DNA from: Chrysomallon squamiferum
Lineage: Eukaryota; Mollusca; Gastropoda; Neomphalida; Peltospiridae
NCBI GenBank assembly: GCA_012295275.1
Contig: CM022671.1
Span: forward strand, 9,845,212 to 9,909,211
DNA length: 64,000 bases
Direction of reading: 5' to 3'
Position numbers and translations under genes: made by a program. Shown piece after piece: positions 1 through 11,186 of the stretch. The notes beneath the pieces are model-generated. The model saw only the letters and a list, made by a program, of their open reading frames with translations, was not told where the DNA came from and searched no databases. The stretch's first letter is position 1, and each line of letters begins with the position of its first letter.

Positions 1-785
1 AAAAAAGAGTAAGTTTGAGTGAGAGTAATAAAATAATAATAATTATTATTTAAAATCAGTACTGAAATATATTTAATTTACATTTTTACCAACAACAGCA
101 AAAATGAAAATGTATTAAAATATGTATAATGAATGTGAGTCACTGTTTCATGTACGAGTCACTGTTTCTTACTATTTGTTCACAACTGGGCAATTTTGTG
201 CATTTTGTACATTCCCCTTTTTTTAGCCAGATTTATCTAAATAAACAAATATACAAAGAAAAATTAATAAAATAAAAATAAAATAACAATAAATAAAAAA
301 TAAGCATCAAGTTTATTATTCTAATCTTAACATACATTATTTTACCTATTTCAAGCTAGGAGCATTTGATTAATTTGCACAATAAAATATCTGGTAAGAA
401 AAATTTCAGTCATGGAAAAAAGTATTATAAATTATCAATGAATTATACTTTAACAATGTTTTAGTACTGACTTTATTTATCTGGATATGATAGTAACATT
501 CAAGAAGCAGCAAAAATAACTTTAAAAATGACTTAATCCTTTACCTGAGCAAACCTTACAATTCATGAGTTAAAACCTTGATTAAAAATGTAATTTTTAA
601 AGGTGTGCATTACTTAGAACAAAATAAAGAGAATACTACCATTTTAGCTAAGTCTGTGTGAAATAAATATTTACCATAAAATAATGATTAGTGGCTCTTG
701 TTTTAAAACATACAGAAGAAAAGAAAAGGTTGCCCAAATAGTTTTATTATTAGTTATTATTATAAAACATATCGAGACCACTTAC
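1..785. other. AT-rich stretch, no gene seen
   Basis: Short A/T runs and AAATAA-type motifs dominate. No open frame with convincing coding character was seen on either strand. It lies downstream, on the minus strand, of the candidate exon ending at 786, so it could be intron or 3' untranslated sequence of that gene. Confidence 0.5.
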
Positions 786-2119
786 TTCAGAACAGTTCTC
801 TCTTTTATTGACTTCCTCTGTCTGGCTAGTAACAGTATCAGATGAATTTGTCATCTTCAGGATTTTTTTCTCAAAATCACCTGCAAAACCAGAAAGAGAT
901 TTAAACACCTTCAACAAAATTAACATAGATCTGCTTTTCTTTATGAACTGATTTCAAACATACCTCAACAGCATTCCTTGGTCCAATTTTTTTGAGTTAA
1001 AACTCAGACTGTTTTGATTACTCCTAGTACAAATGTAAGCTAAAAAGAAATAAAACAAAGCTAATGGAAGTATACTAAGACACACCTACTGCTCAACTTC
1101 CAGGCTTTTGTCTTTGCTACTGTCATACACAGTGTGTTTCTTTGCCTGGTTTTAGTACATTCAAGTTTTTCAATTTTTTTCTCCCTGATATTTGACTGTT
1201 GAGATTTGTGTAAGACTCTCCAACTTAAGAATTGTGACGTGGTTGGCTTCAATGTCCAGGTCACCAAAATTGAGCTCTTCATCAGCAGAATTTTCCTCAA
1301 CTCTGAGTCAGAGTCACATTGGTGGGTGCACTGCCTAGTTTGAGTAAATAAATAAATAAATAAATAAATAAATATATAAATAAATAAATAAAATACTGTA
1401 AAAAAATATAAAATAAATAAAATACTGCTACTATTACATTTACTGCAACACAACATCCAACTTTTATTACCATCATTACTGTAACTAATATTTCCTATTA
1501 TTCCTTATTCAACTAGGGTTACTGTTATTGAAATAATACTCCCATTACTAAAATTACTATCCATTAATAATAAAAGTGATATTTTTGCTCTCTTCACTAT
1601 TAGTCCTATGCCTGTATTTTGTTACACTAATATTATTATAATTACTACTATTACTACTACTATTGCTGCTGTTACATAACTCTTCTTGTTACATTTATCA
1701 TAACAATTTCTCTGAAAACAACTACTATCAGTACTGCTACTACTAGTACTACCAACACTACAACCAGTAATTTGAGTACAAACAGGTTTTTTTAATCACC
1801 ATGAGACTCACAAGATACATTACAAAGCTATTACAAAGCTATGGAGATCAGCTAAAACATCACCAAGATCAATTTTACAACATTACTACAACAAGTAGTT
1901 TATTATTAATGCTGTAACAACTACATTACTACAACAATCGCAAAGACTAATACTACTACTATAACAACAACCTCGATAGATGCTCCTGTTCTGCCATATT
2001 CTTTGATGACATTTCTCTCCTGTGGTGACTCACTAAACTAGCTCTTCTTGTGTACAGAGCAGTTTCTGAAAAACAACACTATTTATTTATCTTTGTAGTT
2101 ATTTAAGTATCTGGTATCT

Positions 2120-2168
<49 letters not shown>

Positions 2169-2825
2169 AGAATAATGAGAAATACATAAGAAAACAAACT
2201 CAAATTAGCATGTTCAGATTTTTCTTTTCCAGTGGCAGCTGTACAAACTTTATCCTCAGTGCTGGACAGCACCTTCTACTGAAACAACTTCACTAGCCAA
2301 CATCTGCGCATCGATTAGAGCTGTCTCTGCATTCTGAAAATAAAAATACAAATAAAATAATAAAAATAATAAACTGTTAAAAAGTTTCTGGCTGTTATTT
2401 TTGCCATTGCAGCCATCTGCCTAGTTTTTTGTTTTGCAGCATAGCAGCTGAAGTCTTTTTACCAGCATCAGCTTGTTTTCACAAAAAAACAGACTTCAGT
2501 GGCACTCTGCCCTTTCCTTCATGTTCCTGTCTATGCTGCATGTAAACCATCGAATAATCCATATTATAGTATTCCAGCAGCACTTGCACTCTACCATGTG
2601 ATTCTGGTCAATGATTGTGTAGCTGGATGAGAATTTATAAAATATTTCACTCACAATCACATCCCATTTTTCACAGAAACATTCTTTAAAATCACTTGGA
2701 ACATTTTCTCCACATGACCTGGAAAACATCAAAAATAAACAATTATTAGTAATTATTAGTGATATGAAAAATAAAATGGATAATAATAATAAAGATTACA
2801 AAAATAATAATAATAAAAATAAAAC

Positions 2826-2856
<31 letters not shown>

Positions 2857-3892
2857 GTAGTAATAATAAGAAGAAAAAGAAGATGAAAAAGAAGGAATTA
2901 CAACAAAAACAAAACAAAATGTAAATAAATAAATTAAATTAGACTACTAAGAAAAGAAGGGAAACAAAGAACAGGATAACAAATTATTTGTGTGTGTTAA
3001 ATATTATCATAACAAATAAATTTTATTAATATTTTACACCGTCTACATATGAAATAACCTGGTCGTGTATTTCTTAAATTTGTATTCATCTTTAATTGTT
3101 TTTAGGGTTAACATAGAGCTACAGAGGTATTTAGCTTAAATAATATGAAAACATTTAGGGTCCCACCCATTATAAAGTTTAATAAGTTTAAAACATCATT
3201 TAAATATGTTTAATAATTAGAGAGCAAGTCAGCAATTTAACCTAAATCTCTAAAAATAATAAATCATAAATAAACTGACAGAAAACAAACTGTCAAACAA
3301 AATTAGCATATATTCTTTTAATCGTTTTATTAGTGTATTTCAAAAGAAAAAAGAAAAAAGAAAAATAATAATAATAATAATAATAATTTTAAAATCTCTG
3401 TGACTTGTGTGGTGTTTCCTTTGATGTGTGCTACACAGGTCAATTTATTTTAAAACAAATTTATTACTGGCCACTCAAAATTTGCCCCTGATATTGATAC
3501 GCTGATATATCATACAGTGATTGGTAAAACAAAATTATAGACTAAACATGATTTCTTCTTTATATGACGTTGTTTATGTTGTTCACATTAGTACCACCAC
3601 TGGTGAATATATTATTAATCAAGTGTCGTTATTTGAAAAAATTATAAATAAATAAATAAATAATTGTTCCTAAATAATATGGCTGCCATCAGGTGTCTAT
3701 GACTTTTAAATTATAATTAAATAAAACGAAACAAATCCAAACACATTAATAGTTATAATATTAAATAGTAATACCTGTCTCCTTCACAAAATGAAATACT
3801 GTAAACAAGTCTTTTAATGCGATTACACCAATTCTATAAAAAATTCTTCGAACGTCAAATAAAATAGTAAATCCATAAAGACCGACAATCAT
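786..3892 (-). CDS. Candidate multi-exon gene, unknown product (weak NSE4-like stretch)
   Basis: Four short minus-strand segments look like exons and keep one frame across every junction: 3892-3775 (starts ATG, ends before GTATTAC), 2718-2675 (after ttttccag), 2333-2273 (after ttttcag) and 880-786 (after ttttgcag, ending before a strong GTAAGT donor). The phases are 1+2, 0+0 and 1+2 nt, so no frameshift is needed. The start reads MIVGLYGFTILFDVRR, is hydrophobic and is rich in non-AT-biased codons. The middle reads NAETALIDAQMLASEV, which faintly resembles the REAVLDAHFLVLAS stretch of the SMC5/6 kleisin NSE4; this is a guess, not an identification. The donors at 2675 (GTGAAA) and 2272 (GTGCTG) are weak and were partly chosen to fit. 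The gene may continue beyond 786, or end in the alternative exon at 1170-1300. A pseudogene or chance assembly of exons remains possible. Confidence 0.4.
1170..1300 (-). CDS. Candidate alternative terminal exon of the gene at 786-3892
   Basis: After the acceptor-like gactcagag, a frame runs VEENSADEELNFGDLDIEA and on to KYQGEKN and a TGA at 1172-1170. The exon starts with two bases of a codon, matching the one-base end of the exon at 2333-2273, so it could replace the exon at 880-786. With it the model totals 118 codons including stop. The stop follows a run of seven A (minus strand); one more A would extend the frame by about 15 codons, so an indel cannot be excluded. The other open frame here, on the same strand, has poorer coding character. 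Confidence 0.3.
1470..1985. repeat. Degenerate ATT/ACT trinucleotide tract
   Basis: Runs of attactact, actactatt and tactactagt alternate with non-repetitive spacers over about 500 bases. This looks like a decayed trinucleotide microsatellite. Similar decayed tracts lie near 27200-27440, 39500-39740 and 49430-49880. Confidence 0.6.
2123..2164. repeat. (AG)n microsatellite
   Basis: About 21 uninterrupted AG units between two candidate exons of the gene at 786-3892. Confidence 0.95.
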
Positions 3893-3919
3893 CCCGCATT
3901 TTTCCGCATATACAATCCC

Positions 3920-3920
<1 letters not shown>

Positions 3921-3953
<33 letters not shown>
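3921..3953. repeat. Poly-A run
   Basis: About 33 consecutive A, just upstream of the candidate start codon at 3892 on the minus strand. Comparable runs occur near 24598, 25970, 27460, 31669, 36630, 51021 and 55090. No recognisable retroelement body precedes this one. Confidence 0.9.
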
Positions 3954-3955
<2 letters not shown>

Positions 3956-4316
3956 AAAATAATGTTCAAAACAAATAAATAAAATAAAGGAACATCACAA
4001 TCTTTATTAAAATATATTTACTTTATTTTATTTTATTTTATTTGTTTTTTTTTTTTTTTTTTGTTTTTTTTAGCCAATCGTTGACCGTAAACTTCAAATA
4101 AACGGTGCTTTTATTTGTTTTTACCCTACTTTTTCTTTCTTCTTCTTATTTATTTTAATGCACCAAATAAAATCACAAAGCTTACAACTCACACTATAAT
4201 AAGTAGCTTATTATTGTGCATGAATTTACCAATGTTTGATTTATATATATATATATATATATATTGCCTTTTATTAAATTAGTGTCCATATCCTACGTCA
4301 AAAAAATATAATTATT

Positions 4317-4895
4317 ATTTCTATTAATGAGACCGTCATTGCCGTCGTTCCAGGATTGTTCTTAACACTTCATTATTCTTCTTTTTATTCGCTATTATTC
4401 TTATTTTGTGACCGTGCCCGTCATCTATTAAAAAATACTATTTCTATTAATGAGGCGTCAATGCCGTCATTCCAGGATTGTTGTCAATGGTGTACTCCTC
4501 ATTATTCCTTTTCGTTTTTTTATTCACTGTTATTCTTATTTTCTGAATGTGCTCATCCCGAATTAAAATATATTATTAATATTTCTATTAATGTTGCTGT
4601 CGCTACCTTCGAATTGGCGTTGTTCTCATCGTTCTCGGTCCAATTCTCACTATTCTTTTCCTTTTTATTAATTATTATTCACTCTTTTTTAGTGTTCAGA
4701 TCCTATTCTAAAATGTATTATTACTATTTCTATCAATATCACCATTGTTTCTAGCTTTCTAGAGTCCTTCTCATTATTCTTTAGCGCTTTTTATGAATCA
4801 TTCCACATACTCTCTGTGCGGGCGAATCATCTCTTCAGATATATTATTGTGATTTCTGCTAATGTCGCCGTCGTTCCAGTATTGTTCTTAACGTC
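4317..4895. repeat. Minisatellite, about five units of 125-145 bp
   Basis: The phrase atttctattaatg, usually followed by a block like gccgtcgttccaggattgtt, recurs at about 4318, 4440, 4579, 4726 and 4852. Each is followed by ttattcttattttctg-like text. Unit length varies from about 123 to 145 bp and divergence rises to the right. The plus-strand frame open at 4356-4754 is a by-product of the repeat and shows no domain. Confidence 0.75.
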
Positions 4896-4899
4896 TTGG

Positions 4900-5812
4900 T
4901 TAATATCACAAGTCACTTTACAGTATTTCTTTACTTAATACTTCTAATATCACGTCACAGTGTTTATTTACTTAATACTGCTAACATCGCGTTACTGTAC
5001 ATATTTAGTTTTCGTAATGTCTGCTACTATTACGTTACTGTACAGTATTTATTTACTTAATACTGCTACTATCACGTTACTGTACAGTATTTAGTTAACG
5101 CTGCAAATATCACGTTACTGTACAGTATTTATTTACTTAATACTGCTACTATCACGTTACAGTACAGTGTTTATTTAGTTAACGCTGCAAATATCACGTT
5201 ACTATACAGTATTTATTTACTTAATACTGCTACTATCACGTTACTGTACAGTGTTTATTTAGTTAACGCTGCAAATATCACGTTACTGTACAGTATTTAC
5301 TTACTTAATATTGCAAATATCACGTTAATGTACAGTATGTATTTACTTAATACTGCTACTATCACGTTACTTTACAGTATTTATTTAGTTAACGCTGCAA
5401 ATATCGTATTACTGTACAGTATTTATTTACTTAATTCTGCTAATGTAACGTTTCTATACAGTTTTTATTTTCTTAATACCGGTAATATCACGTTGCTGTA
5501 TAGTACTTATTTACTTAATGCTTGCTAATATCACGTTACTGTACAGTTCTTTTTTTACTATTGCTAATATCATTTTACTGCACAGTATTTATTTACTTAT
5601 CTCACGTTACTGTACAGTATTTATTTTATTAATGCTGCTAATATCATGATAATGTACAATAGTTATTTACTTAATGTCTACTGATATCATTTTACTGTAC
5701 AGTATTTATTTGCAGTATTTATTTACTTAATGCTGCTGATATCACGTTACTGTACAGTATTTATTTACTTAATATCTGCTAATATCACGTTACTGTACTG
5801 AATTTATTGACA
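4900..5812. repeat. 42-bp minisatellite with a 12-bp palindrome per unit
   Basis: About 20 units of roughly 42 bp. The core is ATCACGTTACTGTACAGTA then TTTATTTACTTAATACTGCT. Two unit types alternate in part: one with acttaatactgctact, one with agttaacgctgcaaat. Most units contain TACTGTACAGTA, a perfect palindrome. Because 42 is a multiple of three, stop-free frames appear (for example 5328-5528), with a 14-residue periodicity that reflects the DNA and not a protein. Confidence 0.9.
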
Positions 5813-6097
5813 AGAGGAGATTCTTCATTTTCACTGAATAAGGTCCTCTACAGAGAAAAAGAATAAAAAAGAAAAAGAAAAATAGAAATTAAATAAAGTG
5901 TAATGACAGCTGTAATGCACTTTTTAATCTTTTTTTTTTTCTTGAGGAGTGTTTTTTTTTCTTTTCTTTTTTGTCTATATGTTACTTTATTCTGACACAA
6001 ACAAATTATTAATATAATTTCCATAATGTAGTTAGGCAGACAGACAGACAAATAGAAAAATAGGTAGATATATATAATCAAAGGATAACACAAACAT

Positions 6098-7010
6098 ACC
6101 ACACCAAAAGTTTACGTCCGTATCACATCTCTACAGCTCTGTACTAGCAGGAAGAGACTTGGCAATAGCTTTAAGAAATTTCAGTTATGTTTATGAAGGA
6201 ACTAAATTGGAAAAGTTGAAAACAATTTCAGATCAAATTGAACATCAGTGTTCCACAGCACTAAAAGATCCAAATCGTTACATAGCAAATCCAATTGGTG
6301 CATTTTTATATATTAAACGTTTCACGTTGGACTGGGAACGAGATGCACAGCCTATTCTTCACGAAAGTATTACGTCTCAGACAGAATTAACCGAACTACA
6401 AGAAATTCGTGAACATCTTCCAAGTTACGAAGCTTTAGAAGTGGCCGCTACAGCTCTGTTTCGACTTCAAGACACGTACAAATTAAATGCTACAAGATTA
6501 GCAGACGTTTTATATATGAACGATATATACAGAGATTATAAGCAGAAGACTGTTATCAATTAGGTCGCCTTGCATACATAATGAAAAAATACAAATATGT
6601 ACATTTCTGGATGGAGATAAGTCTTGAGAAAGTAAGAACAAAAAAAATTCAGAACTAATCTCGGTTAGAACTTCATGACTATGCAATACACGGTAGAGAA
6701 TTTGCGGGACAGAGAGGACACGTTTTAAATTTGACAAATGAACAATTAATGTTAGCTAGTGGACTAGAACTTGCTCCGAACAGAAGGAAAAAGTATTCAA
6801 GTATATCAAAACGTAGCAAAGAAAAGAGAAAAAGTGCCAGAGTTAAAGAAAAAAAAAACTTTCGATGCTCTATGTCGTGGTGAAGACATTATTAAAAAAA
6901 CCTAAAAAAAAACCTAAAAAAAAAAACCAAGAAAAAACAAGAAAAACGCAGTCATCAATGACAGACTGTTTATCCTCTGACAACTGATAGACCATTAACA
7001 TTTGTAATAA
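6098..7010 (+). pseudogene. P4HA-like: Prolyl 4-hydroxylase alpha subunit, broken copy
   Basis: The family hydroxylates proline in procollagen in the endoplasmic reticulum, as a tetramer with protein disulfide isomerase. The segment reads through the N-terminal dimerisation and peptide-binding (TPR) regions: FTSVSHLYSSVLAGRD, KLEKLKTISDQ, NPIGAFLYIKRF, then LFRLQDTYKLNATRLADV (family LLRLQDTYNL), AEDCYQLGRLAY (family AEDCFELGKVAY), HFWMEISLE (family WMEQAL) and FDALCRGED (family YEMLCRGE). These come in the family order without introns, which suggests a retrocopy. The frame is broken near 6543, at an in-frame TAA near 6655, before FDALCRGED near 6870, and in the A-rich text after it. The catalytic dioxygenase domain with its iron-binding His-x-Asp and His is not found, so the copy is truncated. 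No start codon, signal peptide or clear poly-A tail was seen. An unspliced fragment of a decayed gene is the alternative. Confidence 0.85.
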
Positions 7011-9440
7011 AAAAAATATTCCAGTTTTATGTTATTTTAATCTTTAGAAAAAGCTCTCTGTCTAAAATGGTACATCACGCTGGTCTCAATGAATCATCCG
7101 GTTTTGACAGCATCCACTATATTTATTTTTATTGTTTATATTTTAGTTATTTATCACATATTAATAGATACTGTATATTGTTTATAGTATGTAAACTGAA
7201 TATGATATTCCTGGAACGTACCTACACATTTACATTTATTACTCATTATATAGCTATATACGACGTTTCGTTATCAGCGATTTTCTGTGGTGTGCAATGA
7301 CGTACACCGAGAACCCCACAAACAGAAGAAAAAAAGAAACTATAGCTGAAGGGAGATTACTCTCATATAATTTTTTTTATTTCGGAGGGAGGCAGGATAT
7401 CTACTTTGTTTTGCGGTATTTGTTATTTATGGGGGGGTTTTTCAGTTAAATGTAGATTCTAAGAATCACGAAGAGTTGACTTCTTTATATATACAGGTAG
7501 TGGTAGAATATTACTTTCTTTAAATGTTTTTTTCTTTTTGCGGGTGTCTTTTCCTGGCGTGCTGAAATGTTAAATAAAAACACGAAAGTTAATATATTTG
7601 TGAAATTTGAACTGTACTGTAGTAACATTTCTTTTGATTATTAATTTTAATGTGTGTGCGTGTCTGTTTAAAACTGTATTAAAGAGTGATTAAAGTGAAT
7701 CAAGTGAAAAGTGACACAATGTAATGAAATAATGAGTCAAGACAAATACATTTATGTTGTTATGTATGAAATAACTAAATACATGAAGATTAACAATGAT
7801 AAACGATTTTGTTACAGCATGTTTCTATTGTGTTAACGTCTGTAAAGATAAAAAGGAGTAAAGGAGGTGGCTAGGGAAATGTTTTTCCACCTCAGTGTGG
7901 TCAGACAGTCAATGCTGTCATAAAACAGACAGGAACAAATTAATTAAAAAAATTAACTTACAAATACTCCTTTTTTGAATTTCCTAGAATCGCCAACGTT
8001 TAAAATTTTATATTGTTATTAAAATATATAAAAATTGACGAACCCCCCCCCAAAAAAACCCCAAAAACCCCCTAAAAACCAAAAAGCTAATCTGACAGCG
8101 GTATACATCGTGCACAAATGAAGAAATGAACATATTAAAACTTTTCAAGTGTAGTAACACTGGGTAGAAAAGTTTAAAAATAAATAAATAAAACCTTTAT
8201 AATTTATAAACACTGGATGTAGATGAAAACAATAGGTCGTTGTAGCAAGACTGAATGTCAAATTATATTCTAATTTTTCATAATGTAAATATTATTTCAT
8301 TGTTTAAATCGAATTGTCATCATTTTATTATCTTTATACTTCTTTCATATCTACTATCATTTACTATTACTTTTTTCTACAACAAAATTTCCAAGGCAAC
8401 TTAGAAATGTAATAAATTATCCGCATTATTTTGAATCAACCTTGGACAAAGAATGGGAAATAGTAAATGCAAAATGGGCTATAGATATAGAGATTTCAGC
8501 AGTTGTTATCTACACAAAAATATCCATACACACACACTCACTCACACACACACACTCGCTAATTATGAATATATTCTGTGATGTAGATAGTAATATATAA
8601 CATTAAATTCCCTCGTAAACTACATAAATAGTGCATTCAGAATTAAACTGCGTCTTATAAAAAATTAAGTAGCAGTATTCTTAAATAAAAATATGTTATT
8701 TTTGCACAGTCCTAAGTTATTCGTATGAAAAGTGTTTGTGTTATAAAATAAAGAGGATATCTCAAGTATATGAAAGTACGATCATCAATGTTAAAATAAA
8801 AAAGAAAAAGAAAACATTTTTATCGTTTATTCTCAAGTTATCAGAATAGTTTATAGTTGAGCCTGTTAGCCCCTATTAACATGAGCGCAGTGCATACTTC
8901 AGTTTTCATGAATAACTCTCAACGTAATTTATTCATTAATATTAATATCGAAGTCGATTTTGTATTTGTGATTATGCACTGCGTTCCATAAACGAGATTC
9001 TCATGTAATTAATATGACGTGGATAACGGAATATCACATTAAACGTTTCGTAACAGTACGCTGTATATTTCGCAAAATACAGGTATTGTCCATGAGTAAA
9101 TATCATCATTTTAATCTAAAGTGATCATTTTGTATTATTCATGATGCAATGTTTATCGTTGAAAACAAACGTATACATATTAAAATATCACATATTTGTT
9201 CCTCTGCTGTTAGTAAATAAAATAGATAGGTCAAGTTAAGGGTAGAAACGTTCGGTAGATCGTGATAAAGTAAAGTGATCTATTCATAATAAAAAAATTA
9301 AATTGTATTCGATGATTAATTTAATCGTATAAACGGTTGTTATTTTTGCATAAGGTGAGAATTGTTAGCAGTAGATGATGATATATATAGCTTGTTTAGT
9401 TTGTAGTCTTGATTATTGTTGTTACTGTTATTATTGTTAA

Positions 9441-9490
<50 letters not shown>

Positions 9491-9748
9491 TATATAATTA
9501 AACTGTGATTGACAACAAAATATCATATTAATAACGCGGGATTTCTGTAATATCACGTTTTCTTTTTATAATCTCTAATATTGTTTACAAAATATAACAT
9601 TTCTCTCGCAGTTACTCTCTATATTTGTTAATATTAACAAGACACATGTAATTATCATCATAATACGTGGTGTAAGTAACAGAAACCTCACATTAATTAG
9701 ATCAAAATATGTTAAAGTTAAGCAATAGAAACATAAGATACAAATGTC

Positions 9749-9785
<37 letters not shown>

Positions 9786-9805
9786 AAATACCACACTAAT
9801 ATTTT
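7011..9805. other. Intergenic, AT-rich, no gene seen
   Basis: No coding-like segment was recognised. It contains a C-run cluster at 8043-8072 (noted as a finding), a short CA tract near 8530-8560, a (TTA)n array at about 9445-9490 and an (AAT)n array at 9749-9783, which sits 23 bases beyond the stop codon of the next gene. Confidence 0.6.
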
Positions 9806-10139
9806 TCAAAGCTGAAATCCATAGAATTGTGAAAACTCCTCTGAATCTTCAGCACTGACCTGCCTGGTACTGTAAGGGTGAGAGTAAGATCTGACAAACT
9901 CTGTCTTTGACCAAGTCTTTAAAAGAAATACAAAATCTGACAGAGACTTAACAGATTCCATGAATGTTTCCACCTTTGCAGCAATTACTAATCAGTAATA
10001 GGCATCTATGTATAAGAGGCATTGGTTTTATGACATACTTCCCCAAATTACTTTTAATAATTCATGTAGAATTGATTGCGTTATAAAGCAGTACGTGTTT
10101 AAAAGTTTGTAAATACTGATCGGCGTTCGATGTTGCCAT
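9806..10139 (-). CDS. Candidate two-exon gene for a 70-residue protein
   Basis: Exon 1 (10139-10095) begins at an ATG in good context (aaaATGG) and reads MATSNADQYLQTFKH. It is followed by GTACTG. Exon 2 (9973-9806) begins after ctgcaaag, reads VETFMESVKSLSDFVFLLK, continues with KTEFVRSYSHPYSTRQ, and ends EEFSQFYGFQL with TGA at 9808-9806. Both junctions fall between codons. The exon 2 frame is the stronger evidence: 55 codons with balanced amino acids inside very AT-rich DNA. The intron would be only 121 bp and both splice sites are weak, so exon 1 could belong elsewhere. No family was recognised. The product looks soluble, with an amphipathic N-terminal half and no membrane segment. Confidence 0.5.
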
Positions 10140-10219
10140 TTTGGGTTTCGATCAGAAGTTTCCGTGAGGTTTCCGTGACGGTTGTTCATATCATCAAACC
10201 GTGACTCCTGCACCTTTCC

Positions 10220-10806
10220 TAAAATAAATAAAATAAATAAATAAAATTAAATGAAAAAAAAACATTTTACAATGATTTAATAAATAATAATAACACATTA
10301 AATAAACCAAAAATAAAGGAAACTGGTTATTTAAAAGATAATAAGCTGGTTCTGTCTGCTACAAAACATTATACAAAATTATAAAAAATCATAATTACAT
10401 AATTTTAAGTATATTTACACAATGATTACCCTGACCAAAGCTTGATTTTCTGCTGATTTAAATAATAAAAAAGTTATTTTTATAAAAGATTCGGTTTTGT
10501 TTTTTGTTGTTTTGTCAGTTTTTTATTTTTTCTTATAAAAAATTCTAATTACATAATTTTAAATATATTTACAATATACTGATTACCCCCAGCAAACCCT
10601 TGATTTAAGTAAAACAATTTTTTTTTAAAATTATCAATTCTATATGTTATCACATTGATTTCGGCTTATGTTTGTTTTCTTCACAAAAATGGCATTTCAT
10701 AGCAATGATGAATATCTATTTCAGTGAAAAAAATTAGAATAACCATGCAGACATCAATGATAAAAACAGTGCAAGCTAAAAAAATAAAACTTATTAAAAT
10801 TAGCAT

Positions 10807-10859
<53 letters not shown>

Positions 10860-11142
10860 TTAAAAAAGAAAAAAAAAACAGAAAGAAAGAAACTAAAATG
10901 AATAATGGTACAAAAAAGTTTTATTGTATTTTTAATATGCCCGATGATCAATACATTTTGTATTGTTTATTTACTGTAATGCAAAACATGATGAGTTTTT
11001 AGTAAAATATTACCAAGAACGGCAACTCACTTTTTAAAAAAATTTGTTTCTTTCTTTTTGTTATTTATTGATTGATTTATTTATTATTTATTTATTTTTA
11101 GTTTTTTAAAAAGCTAAAAAATGTTTTTTAAAAATTAAAAAT

Positions 11143-11186
<44 letters not shown>

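Noticed and set aside
2496-2732. Cys/Trp-rich minus-strand frame
   Set aside because: A different frame over 2718-2675 fits a spliced gene model; the long frame has no domain and passes a strong GTGAGT donor.
5328-5528. Fourteen-residue repeat protein
   Set aside because: The periodicity equals the 42-bp DNA unit; neighbouring units have stops and length changes.
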